Assembly (NCBI GenBank): GCA_965214675.1
Contig: OZ243969.1
Coordinates: 1,550,001-1,614,000, forward strand
Length of the DNA stretch: 64,000 bases
DNA from: WTFY01 sp965214675
Lineage (GTDB): Bacteria > Pseudomonadota > Gammaproteobacteria > UBA4575
Direction: 5' to 3'
The notes beneath the pieces were generated by a model, which was given only the letters and a program-made list of their open reading frames with translations, did no database searches and was not told where the DNA came from. Positions 1-9,042 of the stretch are shown piece by piece; positions within the stretch are counted from its first letter, which is position 1; every line of letters begins with the position of its first letter. A program made the position numbers and the translations under genes.

Positions 1-180
1 GAAATAGGCCATCGGCCCGATGATCCACCAGCCACCAAAGGTGGCCGCCATGAGCACCAACGGAAAGACCGACAGCGAAATAAAATACGGCAGGGCAGTC
101 CGTATCGTCGGCTCAAGGGCCCCACCGGTACCGGCGGCGCCGGCGCCAAGTTGGCCTGACTCTGCATTGCCCACTGCCAT
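1..180 (-). CDS. N-terminal part of a membrane protein, possibly AlkB-like hydroxylase/desaturase (runs off the window)
   Basis: Sixty codons are open from an ATG at 180 to the window edge, with a strong ribosome binding site (GGAGGAG) six bases upstream. After a Gly/Ala-rich start, a hydrophobic segment follows (ALPYFISLSVFPLVLMAATF), then GGWWIIGPMAYF. A first membrane span followed by GGWW resembles the start of membrane di-iron alkane monooxygenases and related desaturases. The His boxes that would prove this lie outside the window, so the family is a guess. It is divergent from the cyclodehydratase gene and could be a tailoring enzyme of that cluster or an unrelated neighbour. Confidence 0.5.
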   Translation of the reverse strand, partial: MAVGNAESGQLGAGAAGTGGALEPTIRTALPYFISLSVFPLVLMAATFGGWWIIGPMAYF

Positions 181-352
181 AACGCTCCTCCAGCCCCGAA
201 CGGGGCCAAAACACTGTTAAGACTCATTGTCCGTATTGGGATTACCATGTCAAGGTGCCCGTCCGGTGCGCGGCTGTCGGGAAAATTGCGCTGGTCAGCA
301 TCGGCCATCCACATTATGCTACGGGGCATGTTTTTGCCGAGCATCGCATGAC

Positions 353-2659
353 ATGCCAGCCAGCCTGCTGAAGAAAGTAAGTGCCGCGGATTGCGGGCGC
401 ATCGAGGTGCCGGTGCTGACCCCGCACCTTGAATTCAGAATCCTCGATGAGCAGCGCGTTCTGCTGGTCTCAGAATCCTTCAACACGCTGCTCCACGGAC
501 CGCTCTATGGCGAACTCCTTGGACTGCTTGACGGGCAGCGCACCCACCAGGAGATCATCTCAGCCCTGGAGTCCGGCGTGCCCGGCCACGATGCCGGGGC
601 CGCGCTTGCATCCCTGGCCACACGCGGCTACATCGTCTCAGGCGAGTACGCGATGGCACACGAGCGCGCCGCCTGGTGGTCATCCCTGGGCGCCTCTCCG
701 CGCTTTACCGAGGACTGCCTGGCGCAGGCCAGCGTAGCGCTGGCCGCAGATCCCGACCATCACCTTGCACAGGCTCTCGAATCCCTGGGCGTGGGCGTGA
801 GTGCGGGTGACGCCGTGTTGTCCGTGGTGGTGTGCAAGGACTATCTCGATGACGCGCACTCACAGATCAACTGCAAGCAGATGCGCACAGGACAGCCGTG
901 GATGCTGGCCCGGCCCCAGGGCACGCGCGCGCTGCTGGGCCCGGTGTTTCGCCCCGCCGAGTCCGGACCGTGCTGGCAGTGTCTGGCCTACCGCCTGCAA
1001 AACCAGCAGGAGGTGCACACCTTCTTGCGCAACCGCGCAGGCGAGGCGGGCGCGTTTCGCGCATTCGCTGGCGAACCGGTGGTACTGAAGGCCATCCATG
1101 GACTGATCGCAGCCGAGATCGCCAAGTGGCTGGTGCTCGGTGAGCTCGCGCCGGTACATGCGGACGCGATCTCGCTCGATACCGCACGCCTTGAGACGGC
1201 AAGGCACCCGGTGCGCCGGCGCCCACAGTGCCCGCAGTGCGGTGAGGAACGCTATTACCGCCCCGATCGTGCACCGGAGCCGGTGCACCTTGAGCCCAGC
1301 CCCAAGGATGTGCAAAACAGCGGCGGACTGCGCGCGGTTCACCCGGAGCAGACCCTGGCGCGCTACCGCCACCTGATCAGTCCGGTCAGTGGCGTGGTCA
1401 GCTGGCTTGAGCGCACCACGCAGGTCAGCGATCCGTGGCTGCATGTGCACTGGGCCGGCGCCAACCTGGCGCTGCGCGTCAAAAGCCTGAGCTCGCTGAG
1501 GCGCAGCCTGCGAAGCAAGAGTGCCGGCAAGGGCGCCACCCCCGAACAGTCCGAGGCGAGTGCGCTTTGCGAGGCGATCGAGCGGTACTCGGGAGCCTTC
1601 CACGGTGATGAGATCCGCACGCGAAAACGGTTCTCGGAATTTGCACAAGACGGGAAGGCGATGCAGGCCATCCATCCGAACCGGGTGCAGCTGTTCAGCG
1701 ATCACCAGCTCGAGAATGCCGAGCAAATCAATGCCCGCCAGCACCCCTACAATATTGTTCCTGCCCGCCTCGATGAGGACGCCGCAATCGACTGGTCGCC
1801 GGTGTGGTCGCTGACCCGGGACCGCCACTGCTACCTGCCCACCTCCATGCTCTACGGCATGTCGAGCGAGCAGCGCGGGCCTTCGGACCTGTGGGCGGAT
1901 TCGAACGGCTGCGCGGCCGGCAACACGCTGGCCGAAGCCATCCTGCAGGGTTTTTTCGAGCTGGTGGAGCGCGATGCCTTCGCGATCTGGTGGTACAACC
2001 AGCTGCGCGTGCCCGCGGTCGATCTTGCGAGTTTCGATGACGCCTACCTTGCGGGAGCACCAGAGTACTACCGCAAGCTTCACCGCGAGATGTGGCTGCT
2101 CGACATCACCGGTGATTTTGGCATCCCGGCCTTCGTCGCCCTGTCGCGGCGAACCGATACCGGGAGCGAGGACATCCTGTACGGTGCCGGCGCCCACACC
2201 GACCCCCGCATCGCGGCCTTGCGTGCGGTGTGCGAGATGAACCAGTGCCTGACCTGGGTACCGCGCCCGGGGAGTGGCCATACCGGATACGGGGTCGATG
2301 ACCCCATGTGCCTGGCCTGGTGGAAGAACGCGAGGCTCGAGGATCACCCCTACCTGGCCCCCGACCCCGGCGCCGCCCTGCGCGGGTGCGGCGATTACCC
2401 CGTGCCCGAGACCACGGACGTCAAAGAAGATGTCGAGCGCTGCTGTGCACTGGTCGAATCCAAGGGCCTCGAGATGCTGGTGCTTGATCAGACGCGCCCG
2501 GATATCGGCCTGCCGGTTGCGCGCGTGATCGTGCCGGGCCTGCGTCACTTCTGGGAGCGCTTTGCCCCGGGGCGCCTGTACGAGGTGCCGGTTCAGATGG
2601 GCTGGCGCGAGGCCCCGTTGGCTGAGACCGAACTCAATCCCGTGCCGGTCATTGCCTGA
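353..2659 (+). CDS. TOMM cyclodehydratase: leader-binding/E1-like domain fused to YcaO
   Basis: This 768-aa protein should convert Cys/Ser/Thr of a ribosomal precursor into azolines using ATP. Residues ~1-350 look like the TOMM leader-peptide-binding (C-protein/ocin-ThiF type) half, with a CWQC pair near 204 and CPQC near 291 that probably bind zinc. Residues ~380-768 are a YcaO domain: SALCEAIER (Sx3ExxER) near 403 and QGFFELVER (Qx3ExxER) near 529 are the nucleotide/Mg ligand motifs. The C-terminus is Pro-containing (NPVPVIA), reminiscent of but not identical to the PxPxP tail of azoline-forming YcaOs. The frame is open 42 codons upstream to 227, but the Cys/Arg-rich extra segment looks non-coding, so I chose ATG 353. 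The RND gene starts 11 bp downstream, implying cotranscription. The likely substrate is the peptide at 7527. Confidence 0.88.
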   Translation: MPASLLKKVSAADCGRIEVPVLTPHLEFRILDEQRVLLVSESFNTLLHGPLYGELLGLLDGQRTHQEIISALESGVPGHDAGAALASLATRGYIVSGEYAMAHERAAWWSSLGASPRFTEDCLAQASVALAADPDHHLAQALESLGVGVSAGDAVLSVVVCKDYLDDAHSQINCKQMRTGQPWMLARPQGTRALLGPVFRPAESGPCWQCLAYRLQNQQEVHTFLRNRAGEAGAFRAFAGEPVVLKAIHGLIAAEIAKWLVLGELAPVHADAISLDTARLETARHPVRRRPQCPQCGEERYYRPDRAPEPVHLEPSPKDVQNSGGLRAVHPEQTLARYRHLISPVSGVVSWLERTTQVSDPWLHVHWAGANLALRVKSLSSLRRSLRSKSAGKGATPEQSEASALCEAIERYSGAFHGDEIRTRKRFSEFAQDGKAMQAIHPNRVQLFSDHQLENAEQINARQHPYNIVPARLDEDAAIDWSPVWSLTRDRHCYLPTSMLYGMSSEQRGPSDLWADSNGCAAGNTLAEAILQGFFELVERDAFAIWWYNQLRVPAVDLASFDDAYLAGAPEYYRKLHREMWLLDITGDFGIPAFVALSRRTDTGSEDILYGAGAHTDPRIAALRAVCEMNQCLTWVPRPGSGHTGYGVDDPMCLAWWKNARLEDHPYLAPDPGAALRGCGDYPVPETTDVKEDVERCCALVESKGLEMLVLDQTRPDIGLPVARVIVPGLRHFWERFAPGRLYEVPVQMGWREAPLAETELNPVPVIA

Positions 2660-2670
2660 GAGTTTCACCC

Positions 2671-4998
2671 ATGGACACACCTACCCAACCGTCCTTTGCG
2701 ATGCGCTTCGCCGAACAGGTACTGGCGGTGCGCGGTGTGGTCATCCTGGTTACGCTGGTGCTGGTCGCTGTGGCGGCAAGCGGCATTGCGCGAATGGAAT
2801 TCTCCGCCAACTACCGAATTTTCTTCGATGACGACAATCCGCAGCTGCTGGACCTGGAGGATCTTGAAAACACCTACGGCAAGAACGAGAACATCGCGTT
2901 CCTGGTCGTACCGGACGACGGCGATGCCACCTCCGAGGAGGCCCTTTCGGCCACCGTCTGGCTCACCGAAGCCGCCTGGCTGACCCCGTACACGCGCCGC
3001 GTCGACTCGCTCGCAAACTTTCAGCACACCACCGCCGAGGGTAACGACCTGTACATACGTGATCTGATCGACCCGCAGGCCCTGGACGATGCCGGGGTAC
3101 GCGCGCAAATCCGGGACATTGCCTTGTCCGACCCCAGGATCTCAGGCAGTCTCCTCGGGCGCGGAGGGAATGTCAGCGTCGTGAGCGTCACGGTCGAGAT
3201 GCCGGAGGAGGGCCTGCTTGAGGCGGTCGCCGAAGTGGCCGAGTACTCCCGTTCGCTTGCAGCCCGGACCGAAGAACGGTTTCCCGGCATCGACCTTCGC
3301 ACCGTCGGCACGGTCATGGTCAACCAGACCTTCCTGGAAGCCTCGATCGGCAGCCAGAAGATTTTCCTGCCGGCCAGCCTCGTGCTCATGGCCGTAATCT
3401 TGGGCCTGCTCGTGCGCGGCTGGGCCGTGGTCGCGGTGACCGGTCTGGTGATCGTCTTCTCAATCCTCGCCTCGCTTGGCCTGGGCACGTGGCTTGGCCT
3501 GCCCTTCTCACCGCCGGTGGCGCCAGCCCCGACCATCGTGCTGATGATCGTCGTCGCCAACTGCGTGCACCTGCTTGTGGCAGTGCAGCAGCGTCTTCGC
3601 GCAGGGGACTCCAGGCACAACGCCATCGTCGAGGCGATTCATCTCAATCTGCACCCGGTGTTTCTTGCCAGCCTCACGACAGCGCTCGGTTTCCTGAGCA
3701 TGAACTTCTCCGAAGTACCGCCGTACCGCAATCTCGGCAACTTTGTTGCCCTCGGCATCCTCGCCTCCTTCAGCCTGTCCGTCACCTTCCTGCCGGCCCT
3801 GCTATCCCTGTTGCCGGTGCGTGCAGGTAAGCAGATCGGCGGACCCTTCATGGCACACCTGGCGAACTTCGTGCTGCGCCACCGCAAGGCTTTGCTTGTG
3901 GGATGGCTGGTCATTGTTCCCGTGATGGTTGTCGCCATTCCCCGCAACGAGCTCAGTGACGTGCTGGTGCATTTCTTCGATGAGGGTGTCGAGTTTCGCC
4001 AGGACACGGACTTCATGGATGAACACCTGAGCGGCAACACCCTGCTGGAGTATTCGCTGCATGCCGGCGTCAAGGGCGGCGTCACCGATCCCGAGTTTTT
4101 GTCCGAGGTCGCGCGCTTCGCCGAGTGGTACCGCGAGCAGGCGCCGGTGCGCCACGTCTCGGTCATCACCGACACCTTCCAGCAACTGAACATGAGCATG
4201 CACGGCGATGACCCGGCGGCCTACCGTATTCCGCAAAGCCAGCAACTGGCTGCCCAGTACCTGCTGCTGTACGAGCTCTCACTGCCGCAGGGTCTGAACC
4301 TCAACAACCAGATTGACCGTTCCCGCTCCGCCACGCGGGTCTCGGTCTCGGCGCGCACCCTGGGCTCGCGCGAGGTGCTCGAACTGAACGACCGTGCCAA
4401 GGCCTGGCTCACCGAACATGCACCGCTGATCACCGGCATCAACAGCACCGGGCCTGCGACGCTGTTTGCCTACATCGGGCAGCGCAACATCCACGCCATG
4501 CTGATCGGCACCCTGGTCGTCCTGCTGGCCATCTCCGCCATCCTCCTGGTCGCCCTGCAGTCCCTGCGCCTTGGTTTGATCAGCCTCGTTCCCAACCTGC
4601 TCCCTGCCGTGCTTGGCTTCGGTGTCTGGGGCCTGACGGTCGGGCAGGTGGGGCTCTCGCTATCCGTGGTGGTGGCCATGACCGTCGGCATCGTCGTCGA
4701 CGATACGGTGCATTTTCTCAGCAAGTACCGGCGCGCGCGCCGTGAGTACGGCCAAGGGCCCGAGGAGGCGGTGCACTACGCCTTCGATACGGCCGGCCGT
4801 GCGCTGTTCACCACCACCGTCGTGCTGGTCGCCGGCTTTTTGATCTTCGTGTTCTCGCCGTTCGTGCCCACCGCCCAAGTCGGGGTCCTGACCGCGATGA
4901 TCATCGGCTTCGCACTCATCGCCGACCTGACGCTGCTGCCGGCACTGGTAACCCTGGCAGACCGCAATTCCGACAAGCAGGCCGCGATGCGCCCCTGA
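2671..4998 (+). CDS. RND/MMPL-family exporter
   Basis: A 775-aa inner-membrane protein of the MMPL/Patched-like RND family. One span near residues 20-42 precedes a first periplasmic domain (starts MEFSANYRIFFDDDNP). A first membrane bundle follows (~225-385), then a second periplasmic domain and a second bundle (~610-765), with the intramembrane acidic motif GIVVDDTVHFLSKYRR in the second half. It begins 11 bp after the cyclodehydratase. Relatives of this family usually sit next to a LolA-like outer-membrane lipoprotein-sorting protein and a DUF1302-type barrel; exactly those two genes lie at 16348-18368, beyond the RiPP operon. It may move the modified peptide, or lipids/hopanoid-like molecules as other MMPL proteins do. 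Confidence 0.85.
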   Translation: MDTPTQPSFAMRFAEQVLAVRGVVILVTLVLVAVAASGIARMEFSANYRIFFDDDNPQLLDLEDLENTYGKNENIAFLVVPDDGDATSEEALSATVWLTEAAWLTPYTRRVDSLANFQHTTAEGNDLYIRDLIDPQALDDAGVRAQIRDIALSDPRISGSLLGRGGNVSVVSVTVEMPEEGLLEAVAEVAEYSRSLAARTEERFPGIDLRTVGTVMVNQTFLEASIGSQKIFLPASLVLMAVILGLLVRGWAVVAVTGLVIVFSILASLGLGTWLGLPFSPPVAPAPTIVLMIVVANCVHLLVAVQQRLRAGDSRHNAIVEAIHLNLHPVFLASLTTALGFLSMNFSEVPPYRNLGNFVALGILASFSLSVTFLPALLSLLPVRAGKQIGGPFMAHLANFVLRHRKALLVGWLVIVPVMVVAIPRNELSDVLVHFFDEGVEFRQDTDFMDEHLSGNTLLEYSLHAGVKGGVTDPEFLSEVARFAEWYREQAPVRHVSVITDTFQQLNMSMHGDDPAAYRIPQSQQLAAQYLLLYELSLPQGLNLNNQIDRSRSATRVSVSARTLGSREVLELNDRAKAWLTEHAPLITGINSTGPATLFAYIGQRNIHAMLIGTLVVLLAISAILLVALQSLRLGLISLVPNLLPAVLGFGVWGLTVGQVGLSLSVVVAMTVGIVVDDTVHFLSKYRRARREYGQGPEEAVHYAFDTAGRALFTTTVVLVAGFLIFVFSPFVPTAQVGVLTAMIIGFALIADLTLLPALVTLADRNSDKQAAMRP

Positions 4999-5216
4999 TC
5001 TGCCTTTATCTTGGGAAAAATGGCGCAAAATCTGCAAGCACTGAACAACGATCACTTCCTGTCCAAAGACCACCTGAAGCCTTCGTGCCCTGGCAGAGCA
5101 TTCCCCCACCCGCTGTCACTTCGGGATGCTTTCGCATCCGTGCCGGAGACGTGTTTCGGCGGCACTGTATGATCGGGCTCTCGACAGCTGGCAACAGACG
5201 TTCACTACTGATTTCA

Positions 5217-6656
5217 TCAACAATCCCCGTGTGCGTTGCTGCCCGGCGAGGCAACATAAGACAGGCTCGTGTGTGCAGCTTGAATCCCACTTTTTATGGC
5301 GCCATTCAGGGACGGCAATAGCGTATAGTCCCCCGCAAAGTACAGGCCCCGTACGGATTTGTGCAGTTGCAACTGCATGTCATGCATATCTTTGAGCAGG
5401 CCGCCAGGAGATAGACACATCGCTTCCTGCCAGCGGTATACCCTGGCAAACAGGGGATGCTCAGGCATGGCCGGAAAGAATCTTTGCATTTCTTCAATCA
5501 CGCGGCGCACGATTTCATCATCGTCCAAGTCAAAAAGCGCCCGTGCATGCTCGCCTATGACCTGCGCGTGAACGAGGGTCTTTCCTCGAGGTGTTGCGTC
5601 CGGTGTCATGGCCGCCAGATTGGTGACCATGGTCAGAAAGGTCGGAGACCCGGGAAGAAACAGCCCAGCGTGAGATCCATCGGCCAGGATGTTCGCTTCC
5701 AGTGCGAAGACGATCTTGCAGCAGGAACTGTAGCGGACACGTTCAAGCACAGCGCGCAGTTCCCCCGGTAACTCCGGAGTGATCCGCAGGGCTCTTGAAG
5801 CGGTGGTGGCACAGATCACTGCATCGGCCGTGATCGTTTCTCCACAGGCCGTGACGGCACCCTTCGCTTCCCCGTTCTCTAGGATAATTCGATCGACCGG
5901 TGTGGAAACGTCAACAAAACTCGCGCATGCATCGACAAGCGGCGCGACGAAGTCACCGATTCCCCGCCTCGGTAAATAGTTGCGCGTCTCCGGATTGAGG
6001 GTCCAAAGCCACAGTAATGCCATGGCATAGGCGGCCCCCACCTCATCGGAACTTCCTCCCGTGAAGCAGTTGAGGTCCAGTTCCCCGGCCTGTTTCAGGT
6101 ATCGACTCAAAGAATGGGTGTTGGCAAATTCAGCGAAGCTTTCCCCGGTATCCAGATCCAGCATGCGGGTATGGTCTTCAAAATCAAGATCCTTGGCGCG
6201 TTTTTTCAGCATCGCGTACAGGCGCATGAACTCCAGGTTTCCAGCCAGCGTGTGCTGTGGCGAAAAGAGCATGGTGTGCAGGGTCACCAGTGTCTGCTTC
6301 AGCGAACCACCCACGTACAAGCCCCAGAATCGTCCACCCGCGTAGCATTGACCGCCTTTTTCCTTGGGGCTTTGCTGCAGTTCCACACCAAGATCGCGCG
6401 CCAGGTCTCTCGTTGTTGCAAAGGATTCATGAATGACGCTGCAGCCGCTGTAGACGTGAAAGCCATCGATTTCTTCGCAGAATACACGCCCGCCAATCTT
6501 GTCCGAGGCTTCCAGCACCCGAATGCGGCAGTGACTGTCCTTGCGGCTGACAGCGAGTGTTCTGGCCGCGGCGAGACCGGCTGCACCCGCGCCAATCACG
6601 AGGATTGTAGGTCCGTCCGGCCCTGGTATCCGGTCCGAGATGGAAGAGTCCGACAT
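5217..6656 (-). CDS. FAD-dependent amine-oxidase-type oxidoreductase
   Basis: A 479-aa flavoprotein. The N-terminus has the Rossmann dinucleotide motif VIGAGAAGLAAA (residues ~20-31), an acidic residue ending beta-2 (RVLEASDKIGGRV), and the C-terminal FAD motif GLYFAGDYTLLPSLNGAI. This is the fold of amine oxidases, protoporphyrinogen oxidases, carotenoid desaturases and squalene/phytoene-type enzymes. The gene is convergent with the RND gene and lies between cyclodehydratase and precursor. No FMN nitroreductase-type azoline dehydrogenase is visible in the cluster, so this flavoenzyme is the only obvious oxidase encoded nearby; that it acts on the peptide is an inference. It could equally be an independent desaturase-like gene. 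Confidence 0.8.
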   Translation of the reverse strand: MSDSSISDRIPGPDGPTILVIGAGAAGLAAARTLAVSRKDSHCRIRVLEASDKIGGRVFCEEIDGFHVYSGCSVIHESFATTRDLARDLGVELQQSPKEKGGQCYAGGRFWGLYVGGSLKQTLVTLHTMLFSPQHTLAGNLEFMRLYAMLKKRAKDLDFEDHTRMLDLDTGESFAEFANTHSLSRYLKQAGELDLNCFTGGSSDEVGAAYAMALLWLWTLNPETRNYLPRRGIGDFVAPLVDACASFVDVSTPVDRIILENGEAKGAVTACGETITADAVICATTASRALRITPELPGELRAVLERVRYSSCCKIVFALEANILADGSHAGLFLPGSPTFLTMVTNLAAMTPDATPRGKTLVHAQVIGEHARALFDLDDDEIVRRVIEEMQRFFPAMPEHPLFARVYRWQEAMCLSPGGLLKDMHDMQLQLHKSVRGLYFAGDYTLLPSLNGAIKSGIQAAHTSLSYVASPGSNAHGDC

Positions 6657-6907
6657 GGGCGCAGTTTACCAGAACGTGGAGAGGTCCAGCACCCGGAGAG
6701 TCGTTGAAAATGCGGGTGATTCGCGTGGTCCTGTACGATTCTCCTTCGCCTGAGTCCGGCCAGAAGAAACCAGAGCTGCTCGGCAATAACCAGGGTGCCC
6801 TCGGCGGCGTGCAGCCACCCGGGAACATGGCCTTATCCCGGAATGCGGGTTCTTAAGTCACCAGGGGCTTAACTTCCGTGATGCGCTGACCTACACTACG
6901 GACTACC

Positions 6908-7345
6908 ATGATCGACCGAAAAAGCATCGATATCCTGCGGATATTTCACCGCTTCCCCGACCAGGCGTCGTGCATCACGCACCTTGAGGAGATTCGCTGG
7001 GGCGGTCGACCCTGCTGTCCGCATTGCGGGGGCGTGCGGGTAACCCGCAAGGTGGATTCAGGGCGTGTCGGGCGCTGGAACTGCCATGCCTGCAAGTCCA
7101 GCTTCAACGTCCTCTCGGGCACGCTGTTCGCAAAGTCCCGCATTCCTTTGCAAAAATGGTTTCTGGCGATTGGAATCATCGTCCATGCCAAGAAAAACCT
7201 GTCCAGCTACCGGCTGGCCCGTAGCCTGGTGCTGAACCAGAAAACTGCGTGGTTCATGGAACAGCGTATCCGCGCGGAACTGGCCAACATGCAAAGTGAA
7301 ATACGCTTGCAGGACATCTTCGAGAGCGACGAAATGTTCATGTAG
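6908..7345 (+). pseudogene. Truncated IS1595-family transposase
   Basis: This 145-aa ORF matches the N-terminal half of IS1595/ISXO2-type transposases. The zinc ribbon CPHCGG...WNCHACKSSF is followed by FNVLSGTLFAKSRIPLQKW and the KTAWFMEQRIR helix. The frame stops at DIFESDEMFM, just where the family has its first catalytic aspartate region (normally D-E-T-Y-I-G-G). The rest of the DDE domain is absent downstream, so the gene is dead. No terminal inverted repeats were found. It separates the FAD oxidoreductase from the precursor gene. Confidence 0.85.
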
Positions 7346-7526
7346 GAGCCCGGGCCTGCAAGCGCCGAAGATCAGGGTTTCCGGGGCAAAATCTCACATA
7401 CTTCAATGGGAGTGATTTAGGTATAGCCCACAACTACTTATCCGAATCGACAATGGCAGTCGCCTGTACTAGCATGAATCCACGATCAACAGGTACAATT
7501 TGTAACGTATAAATAGGAGGATTGCC

Positions 7527-7778
7527 ATGAGAAGCGGCGATGACATGCTTAAGCGGATAGTTGAGAAGTCTGCACTGGACACAGAATTCAGACAGCATCT
7601 TCTCGATGATCCAAAAACGACGATCAGCCAGGAACTGGATATCACCATCCCTGACTCGATGAACGTTGTGGTTCACGAGAGCGACATGCAAACCGTGCAC
7701 GTAGCTCTGCCACCGGACCCGAATATCACCGAAGAGCAACTCGAAGCGATTTCAGCTGGGCTCTGCTGCTGCTGGTGA
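7527..7778 (+). CDS. NHLP-type TOMM/RiPP precursor peptide with core LCCCW
   Basis: An 83-aa precursor. Residues ~7-66 are a nitrile-hydratase-alpha-like leader (FRQHLLDDPK, VVVHESDMQTVHVALPP). The end reads EEQLEAISAG, then LCCCW. The small-residue SAG at 76-78 is a typical bacteriocin-exporter cleavage site, leaving a five-residue core with three consecutive cysteines (80-82) and a terminal Trp. The cysteines are natural substrates for the YcaO cyclodehydratase at 353 and would give up to three azoline rings in a row. AGGAGG sits six bases before the ATG, so translation should be strong. A TACAAT hexamer at 7492-7497 could be the -10 box. The leader is homologous to residues 10-65 of the protein at 9043-10335. 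Confidence 0.9.
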   Translation: MRSGDDMLKRIVEKSALDTEFRQHLLDDPKTTISQELDITIPDSMNVVVHESDMQTVHVALPPDPNITEEQLEAISAGLCCCW

Positions 7779-7855
7779 CACAGACTGTCGGCGACTCGCC
7801 GGCCTAGACGCACAACATCCACGTTTGCGTCAATCTGCTGTAGTTTAGACGAACT

Positions 7856-7881
7856 CTTTCGCCCCCAAGCCGGGGCGAAGG
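7856..7881. terminator. Stem-loop between convergent genes
   Basis: Ten-bp stem (core TTCGCCCC / GGGGCGAA) with a six-base loop, between the precursor gene and the convergent gene ending at 7909. No clean T-run follows on either strand, so it is a weak bidirectional terminator candidate or an mRNA-stabilising hairpin. Confidence 0.45.
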
Positions 7882-7908
7882 GGATTCGTTTGTCTGGTCG
7901 GTCCTGAT

Positions 7909-9027
7909 TCAGAAGCTGAGCGCACCGGAAAGCACCATGAACACGTAGGCCTTGGCCTTGCTCAGTCCCTCTTCGCTGACGACCAGCTTGATGTGGTGGA
8001 TACCGCGTAACAGTACATAGCGCCCCGAGCTAGCAAACAACGGGGTTGGTTTGGAAACCCAGTGTGCGAGAGCGCCCAGCTTGTCTGCAACGACCAACTC
8101 CTCATGGCCCAGCGCTTCCAGGAACGGGTCCCAGTCGGTCAGCCCATCCAGCCAGTAGCGTGAATCCTTCGTGTAGCGCTGCTTGACGATGAGCGTCAGG
8201 CCGAGCGTCGGCCCGAACCCATCCTCGCGCACGTCGATGTTGAGCCCGGTTCGTACCACGTGCGTACGTTTCCTGAAGCGTGCGATCACGTCTTCGACTG
8301 CTGCGATCTGTCCCGGCCAATGCGTGTGCTTGAGGTAGGCGCAAATCTCCTGCACCGACTTGAAACCCATGACCGCCAGGCGAATCGAGCGCTCGCGCGC
8401 TGGGAAGATGCCGAACGAGTCCATGCGCGTATCCTCGGGCTGCGCCAGGTACGCCTGTACCACACCCTCACGCTCACCATCGCTCATCGTCCAGCCGACA
8501 CTGGACATCAGCGCATTCACCACATCAGTGACTGCCTCCTGATGCCCCTGCCCGGCCAGGATCGGGGTCTCGCCGGGTCGCAGAAACATCCCGGGAAACA
8601 GGCCCTGGCCGTTGCGTGCAGCACCGGTGTCGTACTCCAGCATCAACTTGCGCCCGACAATGTCACGCAGCGGGGAGTGTACGGTATCCATTTGTTCGAA
8701 CACGCGCAGGATTGCGGCGGCCGTCTCATCGTTACGGTCGGTGCGTGCGCGCTCTTGAAAAAATGCCGTGGTGCGCGGGTTGCTGACCATGGAGACACCG
8801 AAATCCGCGCAGGGCTCTTGTGAATGCAGCGGCAGCTCGAAGCCGAACGGCAGGGCGGCCAGGATGACGGGGTGTCTTGTGGCGCATTCGAGCACGCGTT
8901 GCCAGCCCGGATCCCCGATCAAGACTGGAGAAATCCGTTCGCGAAAGTGGCCGAGCAGCTCCGCCATGCTGCCGCCCTCCTCGGCCAGACGGTCCTGGGT
9001 CAGTGTGATTGCCTCATCGATTTCCAT
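7909..9027 (-). CDS. Conserved protein of unknown function in the RiPP operon
   Basis: A 372-aa soluble protein with no signal peptide or membrane span. I do not recognise a named domain. Landmarks are GFELPLHSQEPCADFGVSM (~80), FPGMFLRPGETPILAGQGHQ (~155), GFGPTLGLTLIVKQRY (~275) and a C-terminal block LLRGIHHIKLVVSEE...AKAYV. The regular alternation of beta-rich segments in the second half suggests an alpha/beta sandwich. From memory, proteins ending in an HIK(L/I)V...KAYL block occur next to RiPP-type genes, but I cannot confirm this. It is the last gene of the minus-strand operon, 15 bp after the NHLP-toroid gene, so it probably works with that protein. Confidence 0.75.
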   Translation of the reverse strand: MEIDEAITLTQDRLAEEGGSMAELLGHFRERISPVLIGDPGWQRVLECATRHPVILAALPFGFELPLHSQEPCADFGVSMVSNPRTTAFFQERARTDRNDETAAAILRVFEQMDTVHSPLRDIVGRKLMLEYDTGAARNGQGLFPGMFLRPGETPILAGQGHQEAVTDVVNALMSSVGWTMSDGEREGVVQAYLAQPEDTRMDSFGIFPARERSIRLAVMGFKSVQEICAYLKHTHWPGQIAAVEDVIARFRKRTHVVRTGLNIDVREDGFGPTLGLTLIVKQRYTKDSRYWLDGLTDWDPFLEALGHEELVVADKLGALAHWVSKPTPLFASSGRYVLLRGIHHIKLVVSEEGLSKAKAYVFMVLSGALSF

Positions 9028-9042
9028 GTCGTCTTCTCTGCC

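Noticed and set aside
860..2680. 606-codon open frame on the minus strand opposite the cyclodehydratase
   Set aside because: Antisense frame in GC-rich coding DNA; no domain, no ribosome site, composition of a shadow.
5124..5139. GGATGC/GCATCC hairpin after the RND gene as terminator
   Set aside because: Only six base pairs and no T-run; left out as a feature.
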